From: Pseudarthrobacter enclensis
GTDB lineage: Bacteria; Actinomycetota; Actinomycetes; Actinomycetales; Micrococcaceae
Direction: 5' to 3'
NCBI RefSeq assembly: GCF_001457025.1
Contig: NZ_KQ758599.1
Location: 1 to 64,000, forward strand
DNA: 64,000 bases
Shown here: positions 42,912 to 51,748 of the stretch, piece after piece
Numbering within the stretch: the first letter of the stretch is position 1
Layout: the number at the start of each line of letters is the position of its first letter
Notes under the pieces: model-generated
What the model was told of the DNA's origin: nothing
Database searches by the model: none
The model's input: the letters and a program-made list of their open reading frames with translations, nothing else
Made by a program: the position numbers and the translations under genes

Positions 42912-44108
42912 ATGAGCAGGCACCAGCTACACCCTCCGGCAACCGGCCCTGACAACCTCCTGCCCGTACCCCCGGGAGATGCTCCGGCAGGGGGCGCACG
43001 TTCCCGGGCCCGCAACGCAGCGGGCGGACCGGACACTGCGTGGCTGCCGGAAGTTTCCGCCGAAATCCTGCTCGCCACCGGGTCAGCGGTGCTGCGGGCC
43101 GAGGTGGAGCGGATCGTTGCCGCGGCAGGCGGTCACCTCCGCGTCGTGGCGGATCCGGCAGAGGGCGGACGCCACTGGGACGGGGCAGCCGCCGTCCTGG
43201 TCGGGAGCGATATCCGGGAACTGCCTCCCCGCCGCCGTGCACCCGCGGTCCTGGTAGGGACAGACGGCGAAGGCGACAGCCTCTGGCATCTGGCTGCCGC
43301 GCTGGGGGCCGAACGGGTGGCTGTGCTGCCGGACGCCGCCGCCTGGCTGGCCGACCATCTGAGCCGTTCACGGGCGCCGGGGCCGGGTGGCCTCGTCCTT
43401 GGTGTCACCGGGGGCTGCGGCGGTGCCGGTGCCACCACTGCCGCCATCTGGATAGCGCAAGCTGCCGCCGGCATGGGTGCCAGGGTCCTGCTGGTGGACG
43501 GCGACCCATGGGCGGGCGGCCTGGAACTCGCCCTGGCCGCGGAGGAATGTCCCGGACTCCGCTGGCCGGACCTGGCCGAGGCCCGGGGCAGCGTCGACCC
43601 CGCCCAGCTGGCCGAGTCCCTCCCGGTGGCCGGCGGTTTCTCGTTCCTGTCCTGGCCGGCGAGCCGTGAGCAGCCCGTCCCGGTGGGGGCTGCCACCGTC
43701 CTTGGTGTCCTTGATGCAGCCAGGCGGGGGTACGAACTGGTGGTCGTGGACATTGGCCGGCGGGAGGAACCGCTCCAGTCCTTCGCGTGGGACTGCGACC
43801 GCATCATGATGGTGGTGCCGTCCCAGCTGCGGGCTGCGGTGGCGGCCGTCCGGATGCTGCAGGATTTTCCGCCAGTGGAAGCCACTGTGCTGCTGCGCGG
43901 CAATCCCGGGGCAGCCCTGGACGGGCCCCTCCTCGAAGACGCCATCGGCCTTCCCGTGCTGGGCCGCCTGCCGGAGCTGCGGGGCGTGGCGGCCGCCACG
44001 GAGTCAGGACGGCTCCTGGACCTGGGACGGCGGCGTAAAGTCCGGCAGTTCGCAGGGGCTGTGCTGGACGCCCTCGGCGAGGGCCTGCCCGTGGGTGCGC
44101 CGGCATGA
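42912..44108 (+). CDS. Septum-site/TadZ-like ATPase with lysine-less P-loop
   Basis: A 398-aa protein of the Ssd (Rv3660c)/CpaE/TadZ type, which localises the tad machinery or affects septation. An N-terminal receiver-like domain (about 48-150) precedes a MinD/ParA-like domain. Its Walker A region reads TGGCGGAGATT: the residue that should be the P-loop lysine is Ala174, and the deviant-Walker lysine is also absent. Later parts (LLVDGDPWAGGLEL, VVVDIGR) keep the fold. The ATG at 42912 has GGAG upstream; one five codons earlier is possible. It overlaps tadA by 4 nt. Confidence 0.85.
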   Translation: MSRHQLHPPATGPDNLLPVPPGDAPAGGARSRARNAAGGPDTAWLPEVSAEILLATGSAVLRAEVERIVAAAGGHLRVVADPAEGGRHWDGAAAVLVGSDIRELPPRRRAPAVLVGTDGEGDSLWHLAAALGAERVAVLPDAAAWLADHLSRSRAPGPGGLVLGVTGGCGGAGATTAAIWIAQAAAGMGARVLLVDGDPWAGGLELALAAEECPGLRWPDLAEARGSVDPAQLAESLPVAGGFSFLSWPASREQPVPVGAATVLGVLDAARRGYELVVVDIGRREEPLQSFAWDCDRIMMVVPSQLRAAVAAVRMLQDFPPVEATVLLRGNPGAALDGPLLEDAIGLPVLGRLPELRGVAAATESGRLLDLGRRRKVRQFAGAVLDALGEGLPVGAPA

Positions 44109-45415
44109 AACACAGCATGCGGGCTGCCGGCCCCGCGCCGGCTGACGGTTTTGCCCAGGCTAAGGGTTTTGCACCGGCCGGCCCGGCCGTGTCCCGACGA
44201 AGCCTGCGGATCCCGGCTGGCCGCAGGGATGATCCCGGTTCCGGAACGCCGCCGCTGCGCCGTCCCGTGGACGCGGGCCTGCTCGAAGCTGTCCGGGAAT
44301 CGATGATGGCCGAGGCCGGGGCCGTGACTCCCTCCCGGGTGGCTGCCGCCGTACAGGCCTCGGGAAAACTGCTGGGCACCGCGGGGGCACTGGCCGCGGT
44401 GGAGCGGATCAGCGCCGAACTGAACGGACTGGGACCATTGCAGGAACTGACCCGGGACCCCGGCGTAACGGATATTTTCGCCAACGCACCGGACTCCATC
44501 TGGGTGGACAGGGGCCGGGGCATGGAGCAGGTGCCGGTGTCCTTCGACAGCGAAGCCCAGCTCAGGGCCTTGGCGTGCAGGCTCGTTGCCGCGGGCGGCA
44601 GGCGGCTCGACGACGGCTCGCCCTGCGTCGATGTCCGCCTTGCCGGCGGGTACCGCGTCCACGCCGTGCTGCCGCCGGTCTCCACGGCAGGAACACTCCT
44701 GAGCATCCGCATCCGGCGGGAACGGGTCTTCGGCATGGAGGAACTCCGTCGCGGGGGAATGTTCAGCAACATCGTGAAGACCGTGCTGGAGAGGGTCGTG
44801 GAACGCCGGCTTTCCTTCCTGGTCAGCGGTGCCACCGGGTCCGGAAAAACCACCCTCCTGTCAACCCTGCTGGGGCTGTGCGCCCCGGCCGAGCGGCTGG
44901 TCCTCATCGAGGACGCGTCCGAACTGAACCCGGTCCATCCGCACATCGTTGCCCTTGAGTCCCGGCACGGGAACCTGGAAGGCGGCGGCGAGGTGGACCT
45001 CGGTGAGCTGGTGCGCCAGGCCCTGCGCATGCGTCCCGACCGGCTGGTGGTGGGGGAGTGCCGCGGGGCGGAGGTCCGCGAACTCCTCACCGCGATGAAC
45101 ACCGGGCACAGCGGCGGGGGAGGCACCATCCACGCGAACACGGCAGCGGCAGTACCCGCGAGGTTGACCGCCCTGGGCGCGCTCGCCGGCATGGGGCCTG
45201 ACGGTGTGCGGCTCCAGGCCGCGAGTGCACTGGACGTCGCCATCCATGTCGAACGCACTCCCAGGGGCAGGGAAGTCACATGCATCGGCCTGTTCGTTGA
45301 CGGCCGGGAGGGGCTGGCCGTGGTTCCGGCGCTGGAAACCGCAGCCGGAATCCCCGGACCGGCCTGGCCCCGTCTGGCTGCCCGGCTCGGAATGGATCCG
45401 GAGGAGGCGGAGTGA
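44105..45415 (+). CDS. TadA/CpaF-type secretion ATPase
   Basis: A 436-aa type II/IV secretion hexameric ATPase that powers pilin assembly. Walker A is GATGSGKTT (242-250), the Asp box has LIEDASEL, Walker B is RLVVGECRG (313-321) and the His box is GHSGGGGTIHAN (334-345). The N-terminal about 60 residues are variable and basic. Overlaps ssd and tadB by 4 nt each. Confidence 0.94.
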   Translation: MKHSMRAAGPAPADGFAQAKGFAPAGPAVSRRSLRIPAGRRDDPGSGTPPLRRPVDAGLLEAVRESMMAEAGAVTPSRVAAAVQASGKLLGTAGALAAVERISAELNGLGPLQELTRDPGVTDIFANAPDSIWVDRGRGMEQVPVSFDSEAQLRALACRLVAAGGRRLDDGSPCVDVRLAGGYRVHAVLPPVSTAGTLLSIRIRRERVFGMEELRRGGMFSNIVKTVLERVVERRLSFLVSGATGSGKTTLLSTLLGLCAPAERLVLIEDASELNPVHPHIVALESRHGNLEGGGEVDLGELVRQALRMRPDRLVVGECRGAEVRELLTAMNTGHSGGGGTIHANTAAAVPARLTALGALAGMGPDGVRLQAASALDVAIHVERTPRGREVTCIGLFVDGREGLAVVPALETAAGIPGPAWPRLAARLGMDPEEAE

Positions 45416-46233
45416 CGTTCCTGCTGGCAGCCGCCCTTGGCCTGGCAGCGCTGCTGTTGCTCGGGCCACCACAGGGAACGTCGGCCCGGCTGCGTAAGGC
45501 TGTCAGCCTGCCGCCCGGGCAGGCGGGAGGCTTCACCGGCCCGGGCGGCGTTGGCGGAACGGGCCGGAATTCCCGCAAGGGGAGGCGGCGCCAGGGCAAG
45601 GCCGCGGCTGCAGGGACTTCCCCCATGACCCTGGTGGTCCAGCAGCTCGCTGCGCTGCTCAAAGGAGGCCGGGCGCCGGCCCGGCTCTGGGACGAACTGT
45701 GGACGGTCTACGGACCAGCAGCGTCTGCCGCCGGATCCGCCGCACCCGGATCGGCGGGTGGACACCTTCAGGAGGGTTCCCTGAACGTCATGCTGGCCGC
45801 CCGGGCCGCTGCCGCCCGGGGGACCCCGGTGTCGGCGGGTATCCGCGCGGCACTCCCGGTGGCCCTTCCCGGCAGGGGCCGCGAGGCCAGGATCTGGTCG
45901 GAACTGGCGGCGTGCTTTGACATCGCGGAGGCCAGTGGTTGCCCGCTCGCCGATGTCCTGACCCGCTTCGCAGCCCAGCTTGAAGTGGAGGACGATGCGG
46001 ATGCGGCACGGCAAACGGCACTGGCAGGCCCCAAAGCGACGGTCACACTGCTGAGCTGGCTGCCGCTGATCGGGCTGGGCCTGGGAGCGGCACTGGGCGT
46101 GGACCCGCTTGCCATGCTCCTCGGTACGCCGTTGGGGCTGGCAGCGCTGGTGGGCGGCGTGGTGCTGACCATCGCCGGCCGGCTCTGGTCCGCCCGCCTG
46201 GTTGCGGCCGCCGCAGGAACAGGCGCCCTGTGA
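45412..46233 (+). CDS. TadB-like inner-membrane protein
   Basis: A 273-aa T2SS F-domain membrane protein. An N-terminal helix and a Gly/Arg-rich linker lead into the F domain with GTPVSAGIRAAL and ASGCPLADVLTRFA, and two C-terminal helices follow. It would form the platform for pilin assembly with the TadC-like protein. GTG start overlapping tadA. Confidence 0.88.
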   Translation: MTFLLAAALGLAALLLLGPPQGTSARLRKAVSLPPGQAGGFTGPGGVGGTGRNSRKGRRRQGKAAAAGTSPMTLVVQQLAALLKGGRAPARLWDELWTVYGPAASAAGSAAPGSAGGHLQEGSLNVMLAARAAAARGTPVSAGIRAALPVALPGRGREARIWSELAACFDIAEASGCPLADVLTRFAAQLEVEDDADAARQTALAGPKATVTLLSWLPLIGLGLGAALGVDPLAMLLGTPLGLAALVGGVVLTIAGRLWSARLVAAAAGTGAL

Positions 46234-46856
46234 CCGGCCAGGCGCCGGCGGCTGCCGCCGTCTTCCTGGTTCTCGCTGCCGCATCCTGGCTGGCCTGTTC
46301 GGGACGCGGCAGTTCACGGAACCGGCTCCGGAACCTGCCGCCGCTGCTCCGCGGAGCCGCCGCGGGCCCGGGCTCCCGCGAAGGCCCGCGCGCCCGTCGA
46401 CCGGACAGCAGGGGCGGCCCCGGCCTTGCCGACACGGCCATGATGCTGGAACTGGTGGCGGCAATGCTCGACGCCGGGGCAGGGATCGGCCGCGCGCTGG
46501 AACTGGTGGCGGCCTCGGCCTCGGCCCGCTACAGCGATGCCCTACGCCCGGTGGTGGCGGCACTGGCCATCGGAGCGGACTGGGATACGGCGTGGCGCAG
46601 TTCAGCGGTCCGGTTGCCGGAAATCCTGGAGCTGCGGGATGCCTTGGGCTTCGCGGCACTGACCGGAGCCCCGTCTTCGGCGATCCTTTATGCCCAGGCT
46701 GCCCGGCTCCGGCGGGAACGTTTCCGGACGGCCGAGAAGCGTGCCGCCTCGCTGGGCGTCAAGCTGGTGGTGCCGCTGGGGCTGTGCTCGCTGCCGGCCT
46801 TCATCTGCCTGGGTGTGGTTCCGGTGCTGCTGGCCCTGGTCCCGTCGGGCTCTTGA
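46230..46856 (+). CDS. TadC-like inner-membrane protein
   Basis: A 208-aa short T2SS F-domain protein: MLELVAAMLDAGAGIGRALELVA, then the middle helices and a C-terminal hydrophobic pair (LVVPLGLCSLPAFICLGV). GTG start overlapping tadB. A 291-bp gap follows before the pilin gene; I see no gene in it, but the pilin promoter could lie there. Confidence 0.86.
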   Translation: MTGQAPAAAAVFLVLAAASWLACSGRGSSRNRLRNLPPLLRGAAAGPGSREGPRARRPDSRGGPGLADTAMMLELVAAMLDAGAGIGRALELVAASASARYSDALRPVVAALAIGADWDTAWRSSAVRLPEILELRDALGFAALTGAPSSAILYAQAARLRRERFRTAEKRAASLGVKLVVPLGLCSLPAFICLGVVPVLLALVPSGS

Positions 46857-47147
46857 GCGCCTGCACGTCCCGGGTCACTCGCCTTTCCGGCCGGAGCCGG
46901 CCTCCAAGCCCGCTGGCGCTGCTGCGGGTTCTGCTGCCGATCCTGCGGTTGTGCCTGCGCTTGTGCCGACTTCCTGCATGCCGTGCCGGCTTTCCCGGCG
47001 TGGAACGTGCTGCACCGTCCAGTCCTCCACAACCCCGGTGCGCCACCGCTTATCCACTTAGCCGAACAGGCACCTTACCGGCAGCTGCCCGCACCGGAAG
47101 AGTCGACACCAGCCGGAAAGCCACCGGCATGACGGAAGGAAGTCACC

Positions 47148-47504
47148 ATGACCATGAACCACCATCGCCGCTTCGGCGGACCAGCCGCCGTTGACGGGAC
47201 GGCCGCGCTCGCGGCCCGCGCCGGGGCCAAACGGAGCGGGAGTAAGGAATCCTGGCCTGCCGGGAAGGCGGCGGGAACCCTGCCGGACAACGTCATCCAG
47301 CTGCATCCCGAATGGGGCGGCTCCCGCCGGCAGCGGCGGTCCCTCCGCCTGATGGGGTCGGAAGCGGGAATGGCCACCGCCGAGTACGCCATTGCCACCC
47401 TGGCAGCCGTCGGATTCGCAGGACTCCTGGTGTTCATCCTCCGCAGTGAGGAAGTCAGGGGATTCCTGTTGAACCTGATCCGCACGGCACTGGCACTGCC
47501 GTGA
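47148..47504 (+). CDS. Flp-pilin-like DUF4244 protein
   Basis: A 118-aa protein with a long basic leader and a single C-terminal hydrophobic helix. GMATAEYAIATLAAVGFAGLLVF contains the Glu of type IV/Flp pilins five residues into the mature region, so cleavage before ATAEY is expected. This is the DUF4244 family, the likely pilin of the actinobacterial tad locus. GGAAGGA precedes the ATG. Overlaps the TadE gene by 4 nt. Confidence 0.87.
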   Translation: MTMNHHRRFGGPAAVDGTAALAARAGAKRSGSKESWPAGKAAGTLPDNVIQLHPEWGGSRRQRRSLRLMGSEAGMATAEYAIATLAAVGFAGLLVFILRSEEVRGFLLNLIRTALALP

Positions 47505-47935
47505 CACCCGCGCCGGACGCGCCCGGGACGGCAAACGGGGAGGCGGCACTGCGGTCCCGGGGCGCCGTCACGGCCGAATTCGCGGTCACCCTGCCGGTGG
47601 TCGTGGCGCTGCTGGCCCTGCTCCTGGCCGGTGCCGCCGCAGGTGCCACGCAGCTGCGCATTGAAGAAGGGGCGCGGTCCGGCGCAAGGGCACTGGCACG
47701 CGGTGAGGACCCCGCGGCCGTGGAACAGACGGTCAGGTCCCTGGCAGGAGGCACCGCGACCGCCACGGTGGCCGCGGAGGGGGAGTGGTTCAGCATCACC
47801 GTCACGGACCGCGTCGGCGGCCCGCTGGGCACGTCCATACCGTGGACGCTCTCCGCGCAGGCCTCCACCCGTTCAGAGCGGACAGCCGCACCGGCAGTTG
47901 GTAGCGGGCTGACGGACGGCAAGGGCAACCGGTGA
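47501..47935 (+). CDS. TadE-family pseudopilin
   Basis: A 144-aa TadE-like protein: short basic leader, GAVTAEFAVTLPVVVALLALLLAGAAAG with the pseudopilin Glu, then an extracytoplasmic region. Minor pilins of this type are processed like the main pilin. Overlaps its neighbours by 4 nt at both ends. Confidence 0.88.
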   Translation: MTPAPDAPGTANGEAALRSRGAVTAEFAVTLPVVVALLALLLAGAAAGATQLRIEEGARSGARALARGEDPAAVEQTVRSLAGGTATATVAAEGEWFSITVTDRVGGPLGTSIPWTLSAQASTRSERTAAPAVGSGLTDGKGNR

Positions 47936-48279
47936 CGGATCACCGGGAAAGGGGATCCGGAACCGTCCTGGCAGCCGGCCTGGCCATGGTGGTCCTGGTG
48001 GCCGCCACTGTTGTGATGCTGCTGGCCCAATCCGCGGTCCACGCAAGCCGGGCGGCATCGGCTGCGGACCTTGCCGCACTGGCGGGGGCCGACGCGTTGC
48101 GTGGCATCACGGCAGGCCAACCCTGTGCGGTGGCCCGGGAGGTGGCGCTGCGCCATGCCGCCACGGTCCTCAGCTGTGTCGAAGGCGCCGGCAACACGCT
48201 GGAAGTCCGGACGGAGCTGCTGGACAGGACGGTGCTCGGCGCCGCAACCGGGCGGTCCCGGGCCGGTCCGCCGCCTTGA
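47932..48279 (+). CDS. TadE-like protein of the helicase/secretion neighbourhood
   Basis: A 115-aa protein with one N-terminal helix (GSGTVLAAGLAMVVLVAATVV) and the region ASRAASAADLAALAGADAL, typical of the Rv3654c-type TadG/TadE-like family found with the DEAH helicase. Two cysteines (about 64 and 83) may pair outside the membrane. It is last in the tad operon and faces the helicase gene, 118 bp away with nothing clear between. Confidence 0.85.
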   Translation: MTDHRERGSGTVLAAGLAMVVLVAATVVMLLAQSAVHASRAASAADLAALAGADALRGITAGQPCAVAREVALRHAATVLSCVEGAGNTLEVRTELLDRTVLGAATGRSRAGPPP

Positions 48280-48397
48280 GTGCCGGACCTCCCGCGGATC
48301 CGGCGGCCGCCGGCAGGTTCTCAGGCAGTGCCGTGCAGCCCGGACGCCCGGACGTGTACGCGTGCCGGCACGTCGTGTTGCTGCTGAATGATTGCTT

Positions 48398-50782
48398 CTA
48401 GCGCGCCTGGGCACGTGGTGGCAGGTCCGTCGCCGCCGGCTCGGTGGCATCCTTCAAGAGGACGCCGAGCAGGGTCACGGCGGCGGACTTGTCCAGCGGG
48501 TTGTTCTTGTTGCCGCACTTGGGCGACTGGACACAGGACGGACACCCGGACTCGCACTCGCAGGCCTCGATGGCGTCCCGGGTGGCTGAAAGCCATACCC
48601 TGGCCTTCTCGAAACCGCGTTCGGCGAACCCGGCTCCGCCGGGATGCCCGTCGTAGACGAAGATGGTGGGCACCCCGGTATCGGCGTGCAGGGCTGTCGA
48701 AACGCCGCCGATGTCCCAACGGTCGCTGGACGCCACCAGCGGCAGCAGTCCGATCGCTGCGTGCTCGGCGGCATGCAGCGCACCGGGGAACTGGGCCTCG
48801 ATCAGCCCTGCCGCGGTGAGGGAACGGTTGTCCACCACGAACCAGACCGCCTTGGTGAACAGGTCCCGCGCTCCCAGGTCCAGCGGCTCCTCGCCGAGGA
48901 TCTCGTTGGAAATCAGTGCCTTGCGCTGGAAGGACACCACCTGGGTGGTGACCTTAACATCGCCAAAGTGCACGGTCACGTCACCCCACTGCATGGTCCG
49001 ATGGGTTTCCAGCACCTCGATCTGCGTCACGTCGCGGGCGGTCGTGTAGTAGTCCGGGTTGGCGCGGCGGACCACCACGCAGTGGTCCTCCTCATTCAGG
49101 TCCTCCACCACATAGCTGTCCCCCTGGTGGATATACACGGCACCGGTGTGCGCCTGGTAGTGGGTTTGCGGCGAGTCCATCGTGCCCAGCAGCGAGCCTG
49201 TCTCCGCATCAACGATGCTCACCGGACCACCGCCGTCGGCCCTCAGATTAACCATGGCCGCGGCACTTTGGGCATGGGTCCAGAACCAGCCCGCCGGACG
49301 GCGCCGCAGGTACCCCTGCGCCACCAGCTTGTCCAGCAGCCCCTGTGCGCTGTCACCGAAGAGGCCCAGCTCGCCGCGCCCCAGCGGCAGCTCCGCGGCG
49401 GCGGCGCACAGGTGCGGACCCAGCACATAGGGATTGGAGGGGTCAAAGACCGTGGCTTCAACCGAGACGTCGAAGATCGCCTCCGGATGGTTCACCAGGA
49501 ACGTGTCCAGGGGGTCGTCGCTGGCCACGAACGCTGCCAGCGCCTCCTGTCCGGATCGGCCGGCACGCCCGATTTGCTGGAAAAGCGAAGCCCTGGTGCC
49601 CGGCCAACCCGCCACCAGGACGGCGTCCAGCCCGGATATGTCGATGCCAAGCTCCAGCGCCGATGTGCTGGAAACCCCCAGCAGCCGACCGGAGCGCAGG
49701 GCTTTCTCCACTGCCCGGCGTTCCTCCGGCAGGTACCCGGACCGGTACGCGGCCACCCGCTGCGGCAGGCTCGGGTCCACCTCGTCCAGCAGCCGCTTGG
49801 TGATGGTCGAGATCGATTCGGCACCGCGCCGGGACTTGATGAACGCGATGGTCCGGACCTGCGCCGACACCAGGTTGGCCAGCAGGTCGGCCGTCTCCGC
49901 CACCGCGGTCCGCCGCTCCTTGGCTCCGTTCTCGCCCCGCAGTTCCATCAGGGCCGGCTCCCAGAACGCCACAGTGGTGGATCCGTGGGGTGAGGCGTCC
50001 CGGGAAACAGCGGTCACCGGGGCCCCGATCAGCCGGCCGAACGACGTGTCGGGGTCCGACGCGGTAGCGGACGCGGCGATGAACACCGGCTCCGGAAAGG
50101 AGGAGCCGGCCCCGTAGTAGGCGCAGATCCGGCGGAGCCGCCGCATCAGGTTCGCCACGTGGGAGCCGAAGACGCCCCGGTAGCTGTGCGCCTCATCCAC
50201 GATGACATAGCGCAGCCGGCGGAAGAAGCCGGCCCACCACGCATGGTTGGGCAGGATTCCGAAGTGCAGCATGTCCGGGTTGGCGAGGATGAAGTTGGCA
50301 TGGTCCCGGATCCAGCGCCGGGATGCCGGGTCGGTGTCGCCGTCGTAGGTTTCAGCCCGGACGGTATCCAGGCCAAGGGCCCGGATGGCGTTGAGCTGGT
50401 CGGCGGCCAGCGCCTTGGTGGGGGAGAGGTAGAGGGTGACTGCGCCGTCGTCGTGGATTTTTCCCGGGTCCGCCAGGACCCGCAGCTCCGAACGGTGGAT
50501 GGCGTCCAGCGCCGGCAGCTGATAGGCCAGCGATTTTCCGGACGCCGTCCCGGTGGCCACCACCACGTGCCCGCCCGCGTGGGCGATGTCCGCCGCTTCC
50601 ACCTGGTGCCGGTAGGGCTCGTGGATCCCCAGGCGGCCATACGCGGCCACCACGTCCGGGTGCACCCACTGCGGCCACGGCTCATGGACCGCCGCGCGGG
50701 CGGGGATGGTGCGGACATGACGCAGCTGCTCCGGGTCCGGGCCACGGCCCAGCAGGGGGAGCAGGGAGTCATGGGGGTTCAC
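48398..50782 (-). CDS. DEAD/DEAH-box helicase of the tad neighbourhood
   Basis: A 794-aa SF2 helicase. Motif I is ATGTASGKSLAYQ, motif II DEAH in VIVDEAHSYRG, motif III SATASDP-like, and motif VI QQIGRAGRSGQ. The C-terminal DUF1998 region has a Cys cluster (CECESGCPSCVQSPKCGNK) that likely binds zinc. This family (Rv3649-type, MrfA-like) is regularly found beside actinobacterial tad genes, though its work is probably DNA repair, as with Bacillus MrfA. GTG start with only a weak ribosome site. Confidence 0.92.
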   Translation of the reverse strand: MNPHDSLLPLLGRGPDPEQLRHVRTIPARAAVHEPWPQWVHPDVVAAYGRLGIHEPYRHQVEAADIAHAGGHVVVATGTASGKSLAYQLPALDAIHRSELRVLADPGKIHDDGAVTLYLSPTKALAADQLNAIRALGLDTVRAETYDGDTDPASRRWIRDHANFILANPDMLHFGILPNHAWWAGFFRRLRYVIVDEAHSYRGVFGSHVANLMRRLRRICAYYGAGSSFPEPVFIAASATASDPDTSFGRLIGAPVTAVSRDASPHGSTTVAFWEPALMELRGENGAKERRTAVAETADLLANLVSAQVRTIAFIKSRRGAESISTITKRLLDEVDPSLPQRVAAYRSGYLPEERRAVEKALRSGRLLGVSSTSALELGIDISGLDAVLVAGWPGTRASLFQQIGRAGRSGQEALAAFVASDDPLDTFLVNHPEAIFDVSVEATVFDPSNPYVLGPHLCAAAAELPLGRGELGLFGDSAQGLLDKLVAQGYLRRRPAGWFWTHAQSAAAMVNLRADGGGPVSIVDAETGSLLGTMDSPQTHYQAHTGAVYIHQGDSYVVEDLNEEDHCVVVRRANPDYYTTARDVTQIEVLETHRTMQWGDVTVHFGDVKVTTQVVSFQRKALISNEILGEEPLDLGARDLFTKAVWFVVDNRSLTAAGLIEAQFPGALHAAEHAAIGLLPLVASSDRWDIGGVSTALHADTGVPTIFVYDGHPGGAGFAERGFEKARVWLSATRDAIEACECESGCPSCVQSPKCGNKNNPLDKSAAVTLLGVLLKDATEPAATDLPPRAQAR

Positions 50783-50798
50783 CCCAATATTGTTTCAC

Positions 50799-50822
50799 CC
50801 GGGACGGGCGGCGCCGTCCCGG
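50799..50822. terminator. 9-bp hairpin between the GNAT gene and the helicase gene
   Basis: CCGGGACGG pairs with CCGTCCCGG around a 6-nt loop, downstream of the GNAT gene on the minus strand. No U tract. Confidence 0.45.
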
Positions 50823-50836
50823 TTCGCCGTCGGGGT

Positions 50837-51013
50837 AAACGGTGCAGCGCCCGCCGGTGGCAGCCTAGCTCAGGGACAGATCGGATCCGTCATGCGAGGA
50901 GGAGAGCATCAGCACGCGGGAAACGGTGCAGCGCCCGCCGGTGGCAGCCTAGCTCAGGGACAGATCGGATCCGTCATGCGAGGAGGAGAGCATCAGCACG
51001 CGGGAAACGGTGC
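50837..51013. repeat. Perfect 84-bp tandem duplication at the 3' end of the GNAT gene
   Basis: Copy 1 (50837-50920) and copy 2 (50921-51004) are identical, followed by the first 9 bases of a third (51005-51013). Copy 2 includes the last codons and the stop of the GNAT gene. Copy 1 is a duplicate of that end lying after the stop. 84 is a multiple of three. Identity without a single change suggests a very recent event or an assembly artefact. Confidence 0.95.
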
Positions 51014-51641
51014 TCCAGCCCAGGTGGGAGTACAGCTTCTGGCCGTCGAGGGAGGCCAGCAGCAGCCCGTTCTGGACGTCGTGCTCGAACGCCTGTGCCG
51101 CCAGGGCGCGCATGATGAAGCTGCCCAGGCCACGGCGCTGGAAGGCGGGCTCGGTGATGATCTTGTCGAAGATGGCGGTGTCGCCCACCACGAAGACACG
51201 CCCGCTGGCGGCCAGCGCCTCACCCGAGCGCACCTCGGCATAGTGCACGCCGCGGTGGGTGGACGTCGAGAGCGACAGGTCGTCGTCGGACAGCCACGGG
51301 TCCTCGGCGTCCTGTGTCTCCATGTCCACGATCATCATGGTCTGGGAATCGGAAGTGACGTTCAGCCCGTGCCGGGCGGCCAGCTCGGTGTAGCGGGGAA
51401 CATCGTTCGTCAAAATGGTCAGGACCCGGGGGCCCGCCTCGGCCGTTTTGGCGGCGAGGGCCGCGAACTCTTGGTCCGTGGGATCGGCGGCGAAGTATTC
51501 CCATTCCCCGCTGGTGTCTGCCCGGAGCGCAGCGGGGAAACGGCCCTCTGTCGCTGTCTGGTACCCGCGGCAGCCCGCCCAGCCTGCCACCCACACTTCA
51601 AGAAGGCCGGTAATGTCTTCAATCATGGTTTCGGGACTCAT
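50949..51641 (-). CDS. GNAT-family N-acetyltransferase
   Basis: A 230-aa GNAT-fold protein. The acetyl-CoA motif A is QRRGLGSFIMRALAA (about residues 168-182), preceded by the beta-4 strand IFDKIITEPAF and followed by LLLASLDGQKLYSHLGW. An N-terminal about 100 residues form a second, degenerate domain. The substrate is not evident. Its stop lies in the proximal copy of an 84-bp duplication, so the protein is not altered by it. Confidence 0.85.
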   Translation of the reverse strand: MSPETMIEDITGLLEVWVAGWAGCRGYQTATEGRFPAALRADTSGEWEYFAADPTDQEFAALAAKTAEAGPRVLTILTNDVPRYTELAARHGLNVTSDSQTMMIVDMETQDAEDPWLSDDDLSLSTSTHRGVHYAEVRSGEALAASGRVFVVGDTAIFDKIITEPAFQRRGLGSFIMRALAAQAFEHDVQNGLLLASLDGQKLYSHLGWSTVSRVLMLSSSHDGSDLSLS

Positions 51642-51748
51642 GGCATGAACACTATGCCAGCCCGAACATAAGCAACAGGGAGCTTATGCAATTGTGATGA
51701 GCCGGGCCACAGACCGGCCGGCGCCGAAAGCCGGATACCCTTAAATAC

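Noticed and set aside
43133-46659. Very long antisense open frames opposite the tad genes
   Set aside because: Pro/Arg/Ser-rich sequence without domains, as expected opposite high-GC genes.
50837-51013. Tandem 84-bp repeat read as a CRISPR or attachment site
   Set aside because: The copies are directly adjacent without spacers, lie in a GNAT coding end, and no integrase or cas gene is nearby.
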